This document shows, in pieces, positions 49,701 through 55,700 of a stretch of DNA of 64,000 bases. Origin of the DNA: Marthasterias glacialis (lineage: Eukaryota > Echinodermata > Asteroidea > Forcipulatida > Asteriidae); contig OU452227.1 in assembly GCA_911728455.2 (NCBI GenBank), positions 22,755,414 through 22,819,413 of the forward strand, read 5' to 3'. Positions within the stretch are counted from its first letter, which is position 1. Each line of letters opens with the position of its first letter. A program made the position numbers and the translations under genes. A model generated the notes under the pieces. The model saw only the letters and a program-made list of their open reading frames with translations, did no database searches and was not told where the DNA came from.

Positions 49701-52203
49701 GGGGCACTAGTATGACCATCCAGGTCAAAATTTCAAAAAGAGGAGAAGGACCTACAGTGCCCCAGTTACTGGGTCTATTTATTGATACCGTCCCCTACTA
49801 CTAGTACTAGTATAAAACGTAAGCCCTATCTCAACAGGTACCTGTATCATTTTGAAAAAGTTTTAGTGTTGAAAAAGCGCTATTGAGAAGCCTTAGGCTT
49901 TCATGACTCGTAAAGTCATCCATTCATAGACATTGCATTGCCATTGGCTTACAAATTTGTACATTTTTTTATTATGCAGTCTGTAAACATTACACAGCCA
50001 CAGTACTGTAGCTCATTTTTTTAACACTAAAACAAGTCAACAAAACGTTACACAGTACCCATTTAAATGGGGCTTACGTTTCATACAAGTACTACTAGTA
50101 GTAGGATGAAATACCCTATTTCCGCAGTAGTTGCCGCATTTTTCGCTCAAACTAAACAATAAATCACCAGCGTGTGCAAAATGTCCTGTTATTATTGTTG
50201 CTAAAGTAATACTTTCCACTATGAGTTAAAAAATCCACCAGTTTTCAGATTAAATTTGTCGAAAAAGTCTCTGAAAATGAGCATGCGCACGGTGTGATTT
50301 AGGAGGCGAGTCTCATAAATCCACGTGAATTTTTCAAATGGTCCGCAAAGCTTTTTCCTCTGCATTAATAAAGCTAAATTCAATAATAATTAGCCTTACA
50401 TGGATTACGATTTTTAATTTCCCACCAGTCGGACACGTTTCTCTCTTTTACTCGGCAAATTACTGTAGGACACCCTTGAACTCCATTTTGGACTGGTCTG
50501 GTACGTCATAGAATTGCCCCATTTAAGCGCAAAATAGTAACTGCGTTAAAAACTGACTGCCAAATTTTGAAAATTGCACACATTCGCCCTGGCGAGTTTT
50601 GTACTTGCGCAGGCAAGTCTTTAACCTGCACGAGTTTTTACTTTATGTTAAAACACACACAATGAGGGTGCCCTTTGCAAAAGTTGTTGAAATTATTAAG
50701 GTTTTACTCATCGTCAGTTTCCTGGCCTTATTTCGATGTCAGACAATTTGTTACGTTTTTGAGGTGACAATGAATTCTTTCGATGTCATTTTTTTTCCAA
50801 AAAGTGAAACGGGATCTGGACACTGATATTCCGAATAACAGAACAACATTTAAGGTAACAACTTAAATGATAAAACGGCTCTTCTGGCAGCCATGGTCAG
50901 CGTAAATTTGCCCGGTCTGAAAAATAGCATGTTTTCTACAAATGTTTAAATTAAAAAAATCTCATTGACATTTCGGATTTGTTCTTTTTACCAGATTGAC
51001 AGAAGGTTATCGATTCATTGATTGTGATTGAAAGTCGTCCATAGATGACATACTGTCGCCACAAAAAATAATTTTCTATTACCGCGGAAATAGGAGACGT
51101 GCGGATATACAAGACCCGTGGAAATAGGAGACTTGACTACACTACACTGCCTAGCACTGAAATAACCACCGGGTCATTCCATGCCAACTCACCTGATGGG
51201 TTGGCAGTGACCGACTCAGATTTTGCTAATTTTATTTTAAAACAATCCTCCATGGGTGCGCAATGAACAAACACAAAATTTTTAATTCCAACTCCTTGCC
51301 GTTTCTGAGATATGGACCCCTAAAAATTTAAGCCCCACCCCTTCTAATTGATTTTTGTGGTTTTTTTTTCATTTTTGGAGGCCTATCTCCAAATTGAGAT
51401 AAGATATGTTGCTACCACAATTGGTACACAGGTTGACTGGCATCCAAACAACTAGAATTTATTGTCAAAAGTAGTACAGAAAATTTACCTCTGAAGGTAA
51501 TAGGTCTTTAAAAACCTACATTTTAGCCCACAGAACAACTTTTCATCATTTTTTAGACCCCCTGGTGCTCACGTGAATTGTCCAATTGCTTTGATATTAC
51601 ATTTGATAATAAAACTAGCTAGGTGCATGTGCGTCTGACCTGAATAAAGATAGCCCCACTAGTGTGGCACGGATTTTTGAATCGGTTGAATCCTACGGAT
51701 TTTTGACATCGGTTGAATCCTTGAGTTAAGGATTCAACCGATGTCAAAAATCCGTGCCACACTGTGGGGCTAGAATAAGATAGACACGTAGACCCAGTAA
51801 CTGGGGCGCTGTACTCCTTTAAAAAAAAAATTTACTAGTACGACCGACAATGTAAAAAAAGTTTTAAAAAGGAGTACAGCGCCCCAGTTACTGGGTCTAC
51901 ATAGCATAGGGAGAATAGGAAGACCAATCACATCTTCGATTCGATGGGTGTTTAGCGTGGGTCTGATAATGGACTTAGTGTAGCGAAACGTTTTAAAGAG
52001 TAGACCTGAGGAGACGAAACATTCCGTGGACGAAAACTTAACTAAAAATCAACCACAAATTGTCCACATTTACTTAAAATAACACTTAATGTTCAAAGCT
52101 TGAAACTTCAATGGTTTTCTGAAAGTAAAACACCATTCTTAGAGAAACAAAAGGAAGGTAAAAATTGCTTACGTTCAGGTGCGTTTTCTGGAACGTCAGC
52201 CAT
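20802..52203 (-). CDS. NUBP1: NUBP1, cytosolic Fe-S assembly ATPase (C-term missing)
   Basis: Nine minus-strand coding exons join in phase: 52203-52173, 49080-48976, 48740-48607, 47987-47886, 46437-46347, 45209-45055, 44151-44041, 22508-22406 and 20885-20802, about 305 residues. NUBP1 (yeast Nbp35) is a P-loop scaffold ATPase that with NUBP2 assembles 4Fe-4S clusters for cytosolic and nuclear proteins. The N-terminal cluster motif is present (C12, C26, C29, C35), as are the deviant Walker [10 protein letters not shown] (66-74), the [10 protein letters not shown] segment and the CPKC bridging motif (C239, C242). The last recognised exon ends in phase 1 within ...AYLSIIS, so roughly 15-25 C-terminal residues lie in an exon I could not find below 20.8 kb. 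The intron between exons 7 and 8 is 21.5 kb and holds three plus-strand genes. Confidence 0.95.
21092..21280 (-). repeat. Repeat with embedded tRNA-like segment
   Basis: Read on the minus strand, this is a copy of the repeat at 28377-28577. It has the segment ATTTGAACTGGCCTCTTGTC, a tRNA-like stretch with B box GGTTCGAATCCC, then TCCACAGGACTC and a 3' domain with the motif CACACATTGGTGTAG. It lies in the intron between NUBP1 exons 8 and 9. Confidence 0.7.
22406..22508 (-). CDS. NUBP1: NUBP1 exon 8, beyond the giant intron
   Basis: The exon begins directly after a TCTGCGGCAG-like acceptor (CGCAG) and reads [20 protein letters not shown] then [15 protein letters not shown]. It continues exon 7 without gap or overlap relative to the family. 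Donor AATAG|GTAAAT leaves phase 1. Seamless joining shows that the exons on the two sides of the MYND cluster belong to one gene. Confidence 0.92.
22740..23110 (+). repeat. Left arm of inverted repeat flanking MYND cluster
   Basis: Its reverse complement is present at about 42720-43040. Shared stretches include AATCTAGTGAT, AAACTATTAC.TGTTAGGT and CAAATTTTGTGATTTTT, at about 75% identity by eye. Both lie within the same NUBP1 intron, one before and one after the three MYND genes. It could equally be two chance insertions of one dispersed repeat. Confidence 0.6.
23450..23670 (+). promoter_or_regulatory. Orphan copy of MYND-gene upstream region
   Basis: This stretch matches the upstream regions of the MYND genes (24560-24790, 32040-32400, 38410-38700). 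The motif order is conserved: AACCTCCCTTAATGTGCAAT, GTATGTACTTTGCC, TGTTTGCAACTCTAC, TTCATTGTGC, then CAACATTGTTTTCATCTGAC. It lacks the leader exon with its GTAAGT donor and no coding copy follows before the next upstream region. It is probably left by an unequal exchange or a lost paralogue. Confidence 0.6.
24560..24760 (+). promoter_or_regulatory. Upstream region and leader exon, MYND gene 1
   Basis: Conserved with the same regions of genes 2 and 3. The stretch ends in GATACATCTAAA|GTAAGT, with the donor at 24752-24753, which is conserved in all three genes. I infer a non-coding leader exon spliced over a 506-507-bp intron to the acceptor TTTACAG just before 25259. Neither the transcription start nor a TATA box is evident. 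Confidence 0.55.
25266..27411 (+). CDS. Double-MYND / DUF4470-like protein, paralogue 1
   Basis: Coding exons 25266-25466 and 25741-27411 join in phase 0 to give 623 residues. Exon 1 holds a complete MYND finger (C8, C11, C22, C25, C31, C35, H43, C48). A second finger (C56, C59, C68, C71, C77, C81, H89, C93) is cut by the intron between its second and third zinc ligand. After a variable linker, residues about 135-260 resemble the DUF4470 region of MYND proteins ([30 protein letters not shown]). MYND fingers usually bind proline-rich peptides. The biochemical role of the rest is unknown. No signal peptide or membrane segment is seen, so it is probably cytosolic or nuclear. The ATG follows the acceptor TTTACAG closely and is conserved in all three copies. 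The gene lies inside a NUBP1 intron on the opposite strand. Confidence 0.92.
27420..28055 (+). pseudogene. Decayed LINE reverse-transcriptase fragment (5' part)
   Basis: Shortly after the MYND gene 1 stop, frames read [14 protein letters not shown], the YADD catalytic box of a non-LTR reverse transcriptase, then LNAAKS-like and, around 27770-27815, [16 protein letters not shown], followed by a frame-broken [11 protein letters not shown] (about 27925-27960). These are the C-terminal RT landmarks of CR1/L2/Jockey-type LINEs. Stops and frameshifts abound, so it is dead. It continues after a nested insertion at about 28578. Confidence 0.8.
28075..28215. repeat. Foldback element (sister copy at 63405)
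   Basis: Starting GCAATGAGGGAAATAGTGCA, one arm (GGCCTGTGAGTGACCAGGAG...) pairs with its complement ending CTCACAGGCCCGAGG across the centre GAGGCCGAAGGCC. The reverse complement of the element at 63405-63560 matches it closely, including the flanking TATACACATATGGACTGGC. Both are copies of one short palindromic family. It is inserted in the LINE fragment. Confidence 0.8.
28240..28577 (+). repeat. tRNA-like repeat, one full and one partial copy
   Basis: A full copy spans about 28377-28577. It has a 45-bp upstream block, a tRNA-like segment (A-box region GGTGGTCTAGTGGTTAAGAC, perfect T-arm GTGGGTTCGATTCCCAC, GTC at the anticodon position with a decayed anticodon stem), a T-run and a 3' domain (CACTGAGTATACAGTGC, ACATCGGTGTAAGGCAAATT). 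A second copy of the 3' domain lies at 28250-28331. A T-rich tract and ACTCGGGTGG precede it. Other fragments lie at 5460-5495, 21092-21280, 30960-31015 and 35578-35700. The tRNA segment is not a gene, because its anticodon stem and acceptor stem are mispaired. Confidence 0.75.
28578..28690 (+). pseudogene. LINE fragment, continuation after insertion
   Basis: The frame reads [13 protein letters not shown], matching the conserved ...RLWNKLP... block near the 3' end of CR1/L2-type LINE coding regions. It is followed by a broken (T)FKSHL-like sequence ending near 28690. It resumes the LINE interrupted at about 28055. Confidence 0.6.
28745..28830 (+). other. Displaced 3' flank of MYND gene 1
   Basis: GCTGCCCCAAATTGTTCACC and the following bases match the DNA just downstream of the stops of gene 2 (35206-35300) and gene 3 (42148-42240). 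In gene 1 it lies 1.33 kb past the stop, because the LINE/foldback/tRNA-repeat block sits between. Confidence 0.65.
28840..30690 (+). other. Intergenic part of duplicated unit
   Basis: No gene was recognised. Portions near 28900-28970 and 29120-29200 match sequences downstream of genes 2 and 3 (35340-35410 and 42650-42720), so this is diverged segmental-duplication DNA. Confidence 0.5.
30720..31640 (+). repeat. Segmental-duplication segment upstream of MYND gene 2
   Basis: Blocks here recur in the same order upstream of gene 3: ACCAAAATGGCAGATGG at 30743 versus ACAAAATGGCAGATGG at 35748, the ACTGAAACGTGATGAA block at 31291 versus 36960, and TTTCACAGGTTGGTTG at 31574 versus a close match at 38052. 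The order shows that the duplicated unit is several kilobases long (about 5 kb here, 6-7 kb in the next copy because of insertions). Confidence 0.7.
32040..32400 (+). promoter_or_regulatory. Upstream region and leader exon, MYND gene 2
   Basis: Close match to 38410-38700, and partial to 24560-24790 and 23450-23670. It contains the leader-exon donor CATCTAAA|GTAAGT, with GT at 32302-32303. I infer splicing to the acceptor TTTTTTCAG before 33014, an intron of about 712 bp. The similarity extends past the donor into the intron (GGGGCATGCATTTTTCTG). Confidence 0.6.
33025..35181 (+). CDS. Double-MYND / DUF4470-like protein, paralogue 2
   Basis: Exons 33025-33225 and 33517-35181 join in phase 0 to give 621 residues with the same architecture as paralogue 1. 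All sixteen zinc ligands of the two MYND fingers are kept. The otherwise invariant [11 protein letters not shown] segment reads [11 protein letters not shown] here, with an arginine in place of the second glycine. If that loop binds a ligand, as the methyltransferase-like shape hints, this copy may have changed or lost the activity. The frame is intact, so it is not an obvious pseudogene. Best-conserved stretches are residues about 150-280 and the block around [19 protein letters not shown]. Linkers are divergent. Confidence 0.92.
35200..36115 (+). other. Intergenic between paralogues 2 and 3
   Basis: It begins with the conserved 3' flank shared with gene 3. It then has a rearranged fragment of the tRNA-like repeat (reverse-oriented 3' domain at 35578-35640, then a plus-oriented A-box region GGTGGTCTAGTTG at 35664) and, from 35740, the start of the next duplicated unit. 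No gene. Confidence 0.5.
36120..36330. mobile_element. piggyBac-like MITE, second
   Basis: TTAA occurs at both ends (36120-36123 and 36327-36330). Terminal inverted repeats CCCTCCTACT and AGTAGGAGGG follow directly. The interior is about 180 bp, non-coding, with CCAATGG/CCAATGGGG repeats. The TIR differs from that of the 18.8-kb element, so it is a separate family. Confidence 0.78.
37120..37215 (+). repeat. LINE-type 3' tail with (TTGAA)n
   Basis: The sequence GGAAATAAACATGTTATTGAA leads into a (TTGAA)n microsatellite (37181-37211). A polyadenylation-like AATAAA followed by a short tandem tail is typical of the 3' ends of several invertebrate LINE groups. No coding sequence is attached. Confidence 0.5.
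37685..37721. repeat. (TAA)n microsatellite
   Basis: About twelve TAA units follow GAGCTATATAAATGC, similar to the (TAT)n-tailed end of the SINE-like element at 3.6-4.0 kb. It may mark the tail of another such element. Confidence 0.9.
38410..38700 (+). promoter_or_regulatory. Upstream region and leader exon, MYND gene 3
   Basis: A close copy of 32040-32400, with the leader donor ATCTAAA|GTAAGT (GT at 38618-38619). The inferred intron to the acceptor ATTTTTCAG before 39962 is 1344 bp. Confidence 0.6.
39973..42122 (+). CDS. Double-MYND / DUF4470-like protein, paralogue 3
   Basis: Exons 39973-40173 and 40449-42122 join in phase 0 to give 624 residues. Both MYND fingers are complete and the GCGDLRN motif is intact, as in paralogue 1. 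It is closer to paralogue 2 in the leader region and the N-terminal linker ([13 protein letters not shown]), but has its own segment [14 protein letters not shown] where 1 and 2 share TIKYTALAQ. Variable segments at residues about 295-360 and 470-520 contrast with near-identical blocks between them. Expression from the duplicated leader region is inferred, not shown. Confidence 0.92.
42720..43040 (-). repeat. Right arm of inverted repeat flanking MYND cluster
   Basis: Reverse-complement counterpart of 22740-23110. It contains AAAATCACAAAATTTGGC and CACTAGATTTGCC, whose complements occur in the left arm. The two lie about 20 kb apart, on either side of the three genes. Confidence 0.6.
43050..44035. 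other. NUBP1 intron 7, no gene recognised
   Basis: AT-rich intronic sequence without a convincing exon. No MYND-gene remnant was seen between the right arm and NUBP1 exon 7. Confidence 0.5.
44041..44151 (-). CDS. NUBP1: NUBP1 exon 7: CPKC bridging-cluster motif
   Basis: It encodes [20 protein letters not shown] then [18 protein letters not shown]239 and C242 form the C-x2-C pair that holds the labile cluster bridging two subunits. The exon ends exactly at AAA|GTGAGT in phase 0 and is followed by a 21.5-kb intron. A 174-bp MITE (44269-44442) sits 117 bp upstream of its acceptor. Confidence 0.95.
44269..44442. mobile_element. TA-flanked MITE in NUBP1 intron
   Basis: Inverted ends TAGACCTTATGC...GACATCAT and ATGACATCATGTGCATAAGG bound a 174-bp element with TA at each edge, consistent with a Tc1/mariner-type non-autonomous element. 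There is no coding capacity. It inserted 117 bp upstream of NUBP1 exon 7. Confidence 0.75.
45055..45209 (-). CDS. NUBP1: NUBP1 exon 6: [10 protein letters not shown] segment
   Basis: This 155-bp exon reads [20 protein letters not shown] then [17 protein letters not shown] and ends in VLVTTPQ. The aspartate-led [10 protein letters not shown] block is the Walker B/switch region of Mrp/NBP35 ATPases. Acceptor ATTTCAG and donor CAG|GTAATC are present. Confidence 0.95.
45775..46290 (-). repeat. Dispersed repeat, copy B (inverted)
   Basis: Reverse-complement copy of 1541-2260, in the NUBP1 intron between exons 5 and 6. Shared blocks include AACAAAAGGACAAAGGTCTGG and AACAAAGATTCTCTTTATTG. It is diverged, with a GC-rich gap of its own near 46080. 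Confidence 0.65.
46551..46670. repeat. Palindrome 1 in NUBP1 intron
   Basis: Near-perfect arms of about 50 bp, GGCGTAGTAAAACTAGTCAC through GCCTATCTTCCC, pair with GGGAAGATAGGCGGCTCCGG through GACTAGTTTTGCTATGCC around the centre GAGGCGGAGCCGA. It forms a GC-rich cruciform-capable foldback. Confidence 0.85.
47017..47290. repeat. Palindrome 2 in NUBP1 intron
   Basis: Arms of about 125 bp. The ends TAGATTGTTCTTGTA and its partner ACAAGAACAATCTA, the middles AGTCGAGGGACTTC and GAAGTCCCTCGATTTTAGC, and the inner AGTGAGATATTATT/AATAATATCTCACT all pair. A few unpaired loops are present. Confidence 0.85.
47605..47772. repeat. Palindrome 3 in NUBP1 intron
   Basis: Arms of about 75 bp: ATATAACATGGTTTATTTCG through GACAATCTAGTTCCC pair with GGGAACTAGATTGTCAACTT through ATCATGTTATAT around the centre TCAGCTTCGCCTC. 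Mismatches are few, so the insertion or amplification is recent. Confidence 0.88.
48607..48740 (-). CDS. NUBP1: NUBP1 exon 3: P-loop
   Basis: It encodes [20 protein letters not shown] followed by GKGGVGKST and the helix after it, residues 46-90. This is the MinD/Mrp-type deviant Walker A motif with its extra signature lysine. The acceptor is TTGAACAG and the donor is CAG|GTATGC, leaving phase 0. Confidence 0.95.
48976..52203 (-). CDS. NUBP1: NUBP1 exons 1-2: N-terminal Fe-S cysteines
   Basis: Exon 1 (52203-52173) encodes [10 protein letters not shown] plus one base. Exon 2 (49080-48976) continues [19 protein letters not shown] and on to PKAPDP. Together they carry the C-x13-C-x2-C-x5-C motif that binds the stable N-terminal 4Fe-4S cluster in this family. 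The start is the first ATG before the motif and sits 31 bp ahead of a GTAAGC donor, and the region upstream is open to the divergent neighbour. Confidence 0.93.
49745..50112. repeat. Foldback element with CTACTAGTA arms
   Basis: The left arm (CCCCTACTACTAGTACTAGT through AAACGTAAGCCC, 49791-49828) is complementary to the right arm (GGGCTTACGTTTC through ACTACTAGTAGTAGG, 50069-50103). At 49750 it also contains GCCCCAGTTACTGGGTCTA, the terminal repeat of the MITE at 51788-51900. It lies in NUBP1 intron 1. Confidence 0.65.
51651..51772. mobile_element. TA-flanked foldback MITE, family 1 copy A
   Basis: The element runs from TAGCCCCACTAGTGTGGC to GCCACACTGTGGGGCTA with arms of about 45 bp. The left arm has an internal duplication of the CGGTTGAATCC block. 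TA at both edges suggests a Tc1/mariner-type origin. A sister copy sits at 54095-54195 beyond the NUBP1 start. Confidence 0.82.
51788..51900. mobile_element. Short MITE with 35-bp TIRs
   Basis: GTAGACCCAGTAACTGGGGC through CTCCTTTAAA is repeated inverted at the right end. Only about 45 bp lie between. A fragment of the same TIR is present at 49750. It sits 16 bp from the neighbouring MITE at 51651-51772. Confidence 0.85.
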
Positions 52204-52709
52204 CTTGTTGTACGACCGTAGCAGACGATTTTGAGAGTGCGCCCTCATGCGACAGAACACAATCATTTTGAAAAGTTTTAAAGAGTTTACAAACTTTTTG
52301 AGTTTTAATCATCTTTTTCTTTTGAAACGTCACCTAATCAAATGTTTAAAGATTCAGTTGAAAGAAATTGTGATTGTAATTTAAACTTCAAATTGACAAT
52401 TTTTTCTTTTGCGATTTTTCTAAACTCAAATGAGTTGGCCTCCGTCCAACTATGACGTCATTTTAAAATTTGTTTGTACCGCGCTCAGAGATTTGCATAC
52501 CTTTGTCTTACGTGATGACGTGGTGGCAACACAATTTTCACACACTGAACTTTTGTTGTGGATTTTTTCAGAACACACGCAAACACGTATTCCTAACACA
52601 CGGAAGAGTTAACGCAAAGCAAAAAGCAAAAGTTTTTATTTATATTTCCAGTAATTCAGTGAGAATTTTTTTCACCAGCGATCTACTTAGTCTATCACTT
52701 CTGTTGAAG
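52204..52709. promoter_or_regulatory. Head-to-head intergenic region, likely bidirectional promoter
   Basis: NUBP1 starts at 52203 on the minus strand, and the unknown plus-strand gene has its likely ATG at 52710. The 506 bp between their start codons must hold both promoters and 5' UTRs. There is no CpG-rich block or clear TATA box. Several TGACGTC/CGTGATGACG-type (CRE-like) elements occur around 52450-52520, which I note without assigning function. Confidence 0.5.
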
Positions 52710-55700
52710 ATGTTTAACGTCAACCAGAAGTCTTTATTTAAGGCTGTGATACAGTCAGTTCGAGGAGGCGAGACCGCAAGGCGGACGACAGGTCCGCTAA
52801 AAGAACAGCGGGCCGTGAAGGACAAGGCCAAGGGGCCCGGAAAGTCCTCTCGCCCGCGTGGTCGGCAAGGTCGGCGCGGTAAACGCAGCCGCCCTCTCGC
52901 CTGCTGTCTCCGTCAACCCGACGTCGAGCCGGACGACTGTGGTTTTGATGAAGTGGCTCCTCATGGGAACGTTTCCCTCGGAGATTGTGATGACGGACAG
53001 GAAATGAGGTAATATTGGAATATACGGTCTAAAAAACTCTTGAGGTCGTCTGCAGTCGATTTCACAAGGCTAAGCCTAAGCGCTAAGCTAAGCTAAAGGC
53101 CCATGTCACACGGCAATTTACAGGCAACCACTTCCAGGCAATCTCCTTGAAGAAAAAATATTCACATGTCATTTTCCACACAATATCTTGGGGGACAGGA
53201 GATACTAAAAGAAAACTGTATGTTGCTCTACTGGGCCCAATTTCATAGAGCTGCTTAATGGCCGATTTTGTGCTTACTGTGCGATTTCCATTTCATTCAA
53301 CCATACTTATAGCGCTGCTACCGCAAGCGAAAAGGCAGGCTAACCTTTCAGTGCTTACTGTAGGAAAATGAATGACGTAACAATGCAAATCCTTGGTGAA
53401 CGTGCAAGCTGGCCGCCTAATTTTCAGGCTAACCTGTGAAATATGCTTATTTATATTAAGCTTAAGCAAATTTTTCTGCTATAGTTAGCACGAAAATTTG
53501 TTTACTGTTAAGCAGCGCTATGAAATTTGGCCCTGAAGTGTTCCTTTTGCATACAGTGCAGTTGGTTGCCTCCACGTTGCCTCAACAAATTGCCCTGTGC
53601 TGTGTGACAAGGCAAGGCCCAATTTCATAGCGCTGCTTAACGGTAAGCAAGTTTTTGTGTTAACTATAGCAGAAAAATGTTTAAGCGTAAGCGTATTTCA
53701 CAGGTTAGCAAGAAAATTAGGCGGCCAACTTGCGTGTTCACCATGGATTTGCATTGTTGTGTCATTCATTTTCCTACAGTAAGCACTGGAAGGTTAGCAT
53801 GCCTTTTCGTGTGCTTATGGTTAGCAGCGCTATGAAATGGAAATTCGCACAGTAAGCACAAAATCGGCCGTTAAGCAGCGCTATGAAATTGGGCCAAGGC
53901 CTTAAGATCAATCTTATGATTATGAGCAAATGAATCAAACTTAATTGTTAAGGAAAGTGTGATGTCACAATACAAATCACTATGCATCTTAAAGTTAGGA
54001 TGATTCCTAAGTTAGGAAGAGTTTGGTGAAATCGACTGGCCTTGGACTTGGTGCCTCTTCAAAATTCGAAGAAAGTTTCCCAACTAGGCCTACCTAGCCC
54101 GCAGCGAAGGATTTTTGACGGGTGTATCCTAGGTGTATCCTGTATCCTAAGGATACACCCGATGTCAAGAATCCTTCGCCACACTAGTGGGGCTACCAAC
54201 TACCAAGTCCCAAGTACTAAAGTAAGGTTTTCCAAATTGATTGGAAGTGACCTTTGCAAAGATGAAAATGGCCTTGCCCAATACAAATCACACACTATGG
54301 TACATGTAATACAACTCATCTTTCAAGAGAATCTAGTGGTACTTCGGTGTTTTTTTGTGAGATCGAGCCCAAAGCAAAAGTTTGGAGAATGTGATCACAG
54401 CATTTGACTTCTTTTTACAAATTTAAGTAATGGGACATGTTTCCCTTGCTCTTACATTGTCTTATGCCTTATATATATCTACTGTAGATCTAGTTAATAT
54501 TACTAATTAATGGATTAGAAACGATTCAGAAACGATTTCCGATATGGAAACCTTGAGTTTCCATATCTGGAAACGCTTCTATACACAAAAGTGTTAAGGT
54601 TTCCATATTTGCAGTATCCTGGTGCGATCGGTTTTGGAAACCTTTCCATATTCGACTGCCACTTTCTAAGGTAGGCCTATTTTAAAGATTTTTAAATGGA
54701 TGTTGGGCATTATTTCCCTTTTTTAATATTCCTCTCGAGGAATTGGCACCTAAATGCTAATTATTAACCTGTAAAAATGAAAATTCAAGCGGAAATTTCA
54801 TTGCACGGCCGGAACTCTCATGCATTCTTGCTCAAAGGTACTAAACTGGTGTTTAGCGACGCGTTGTCAAGACCACCATGGAGGGGAAAATGGCTTAATT
54901 TTCATGATTTCGACATTTGGTAAGAGTTCAAAGTGCTTGTTCATCTCTGGGACTTTGAGACTGGTCTCGTGACCCAAAACACTAGAATGCATAATGACAT
55001 AACACCAAAGTAAGCTGTCAAATGCTTGTAGACCCCTACTTGTTTGAAAAAAAACTTTTTTTTTCATGAATACTGACCATGTCTTTAATTATCCATCAGT
55101 GGCAGATTGCAACCCGGGGAACGGTTGAGTGACTGCCAAGGCTCATCCTGTCCAGCACCACCACCAAGTCCAATCCACAGGTCTCGTCAACAGAGACTGC
55201 CTGTAATGCCTGGAGGACACTTAACCCAACCTGAGGAGCAACCATCAACACCAGAGTTGCCCCTGGTTGAAGGAGGTTCCAGGGAAGAGGACTCCGATGT
55301 GCCAGCGACTGATAAGAAGTGTAATCGACCCTCGTTGCGTGCCAAGCTGCGAGGGTTTTTCAAGTCGCTTGGGAACCGGAGAGGACAAGTACAGCTACAA
55401 CAGTCAAAGGCTTTGGACTATGTGGTCAGTGACTGCACTGAGAGGTAATCAACCAAACACTTTATATTACTTTGTATATTAATCTTTTCTTGTTTTGTTT
55501 TTCTTCTCTTAAAGACTACAAGACTCAGCTCATTTATTTGTTAATTTATTTATTTATTCATTACATTTTTTTTGCCCAGGGTATGCCCAAATTTCATAAG
55601 TTTCCATTGGGGCCCTGCATATGTTACTACACAATAAATTAATGATGCATTAATTTACTGTTGCATAGTTACAATGGTAAATTAACTTAAAACTATAGCA

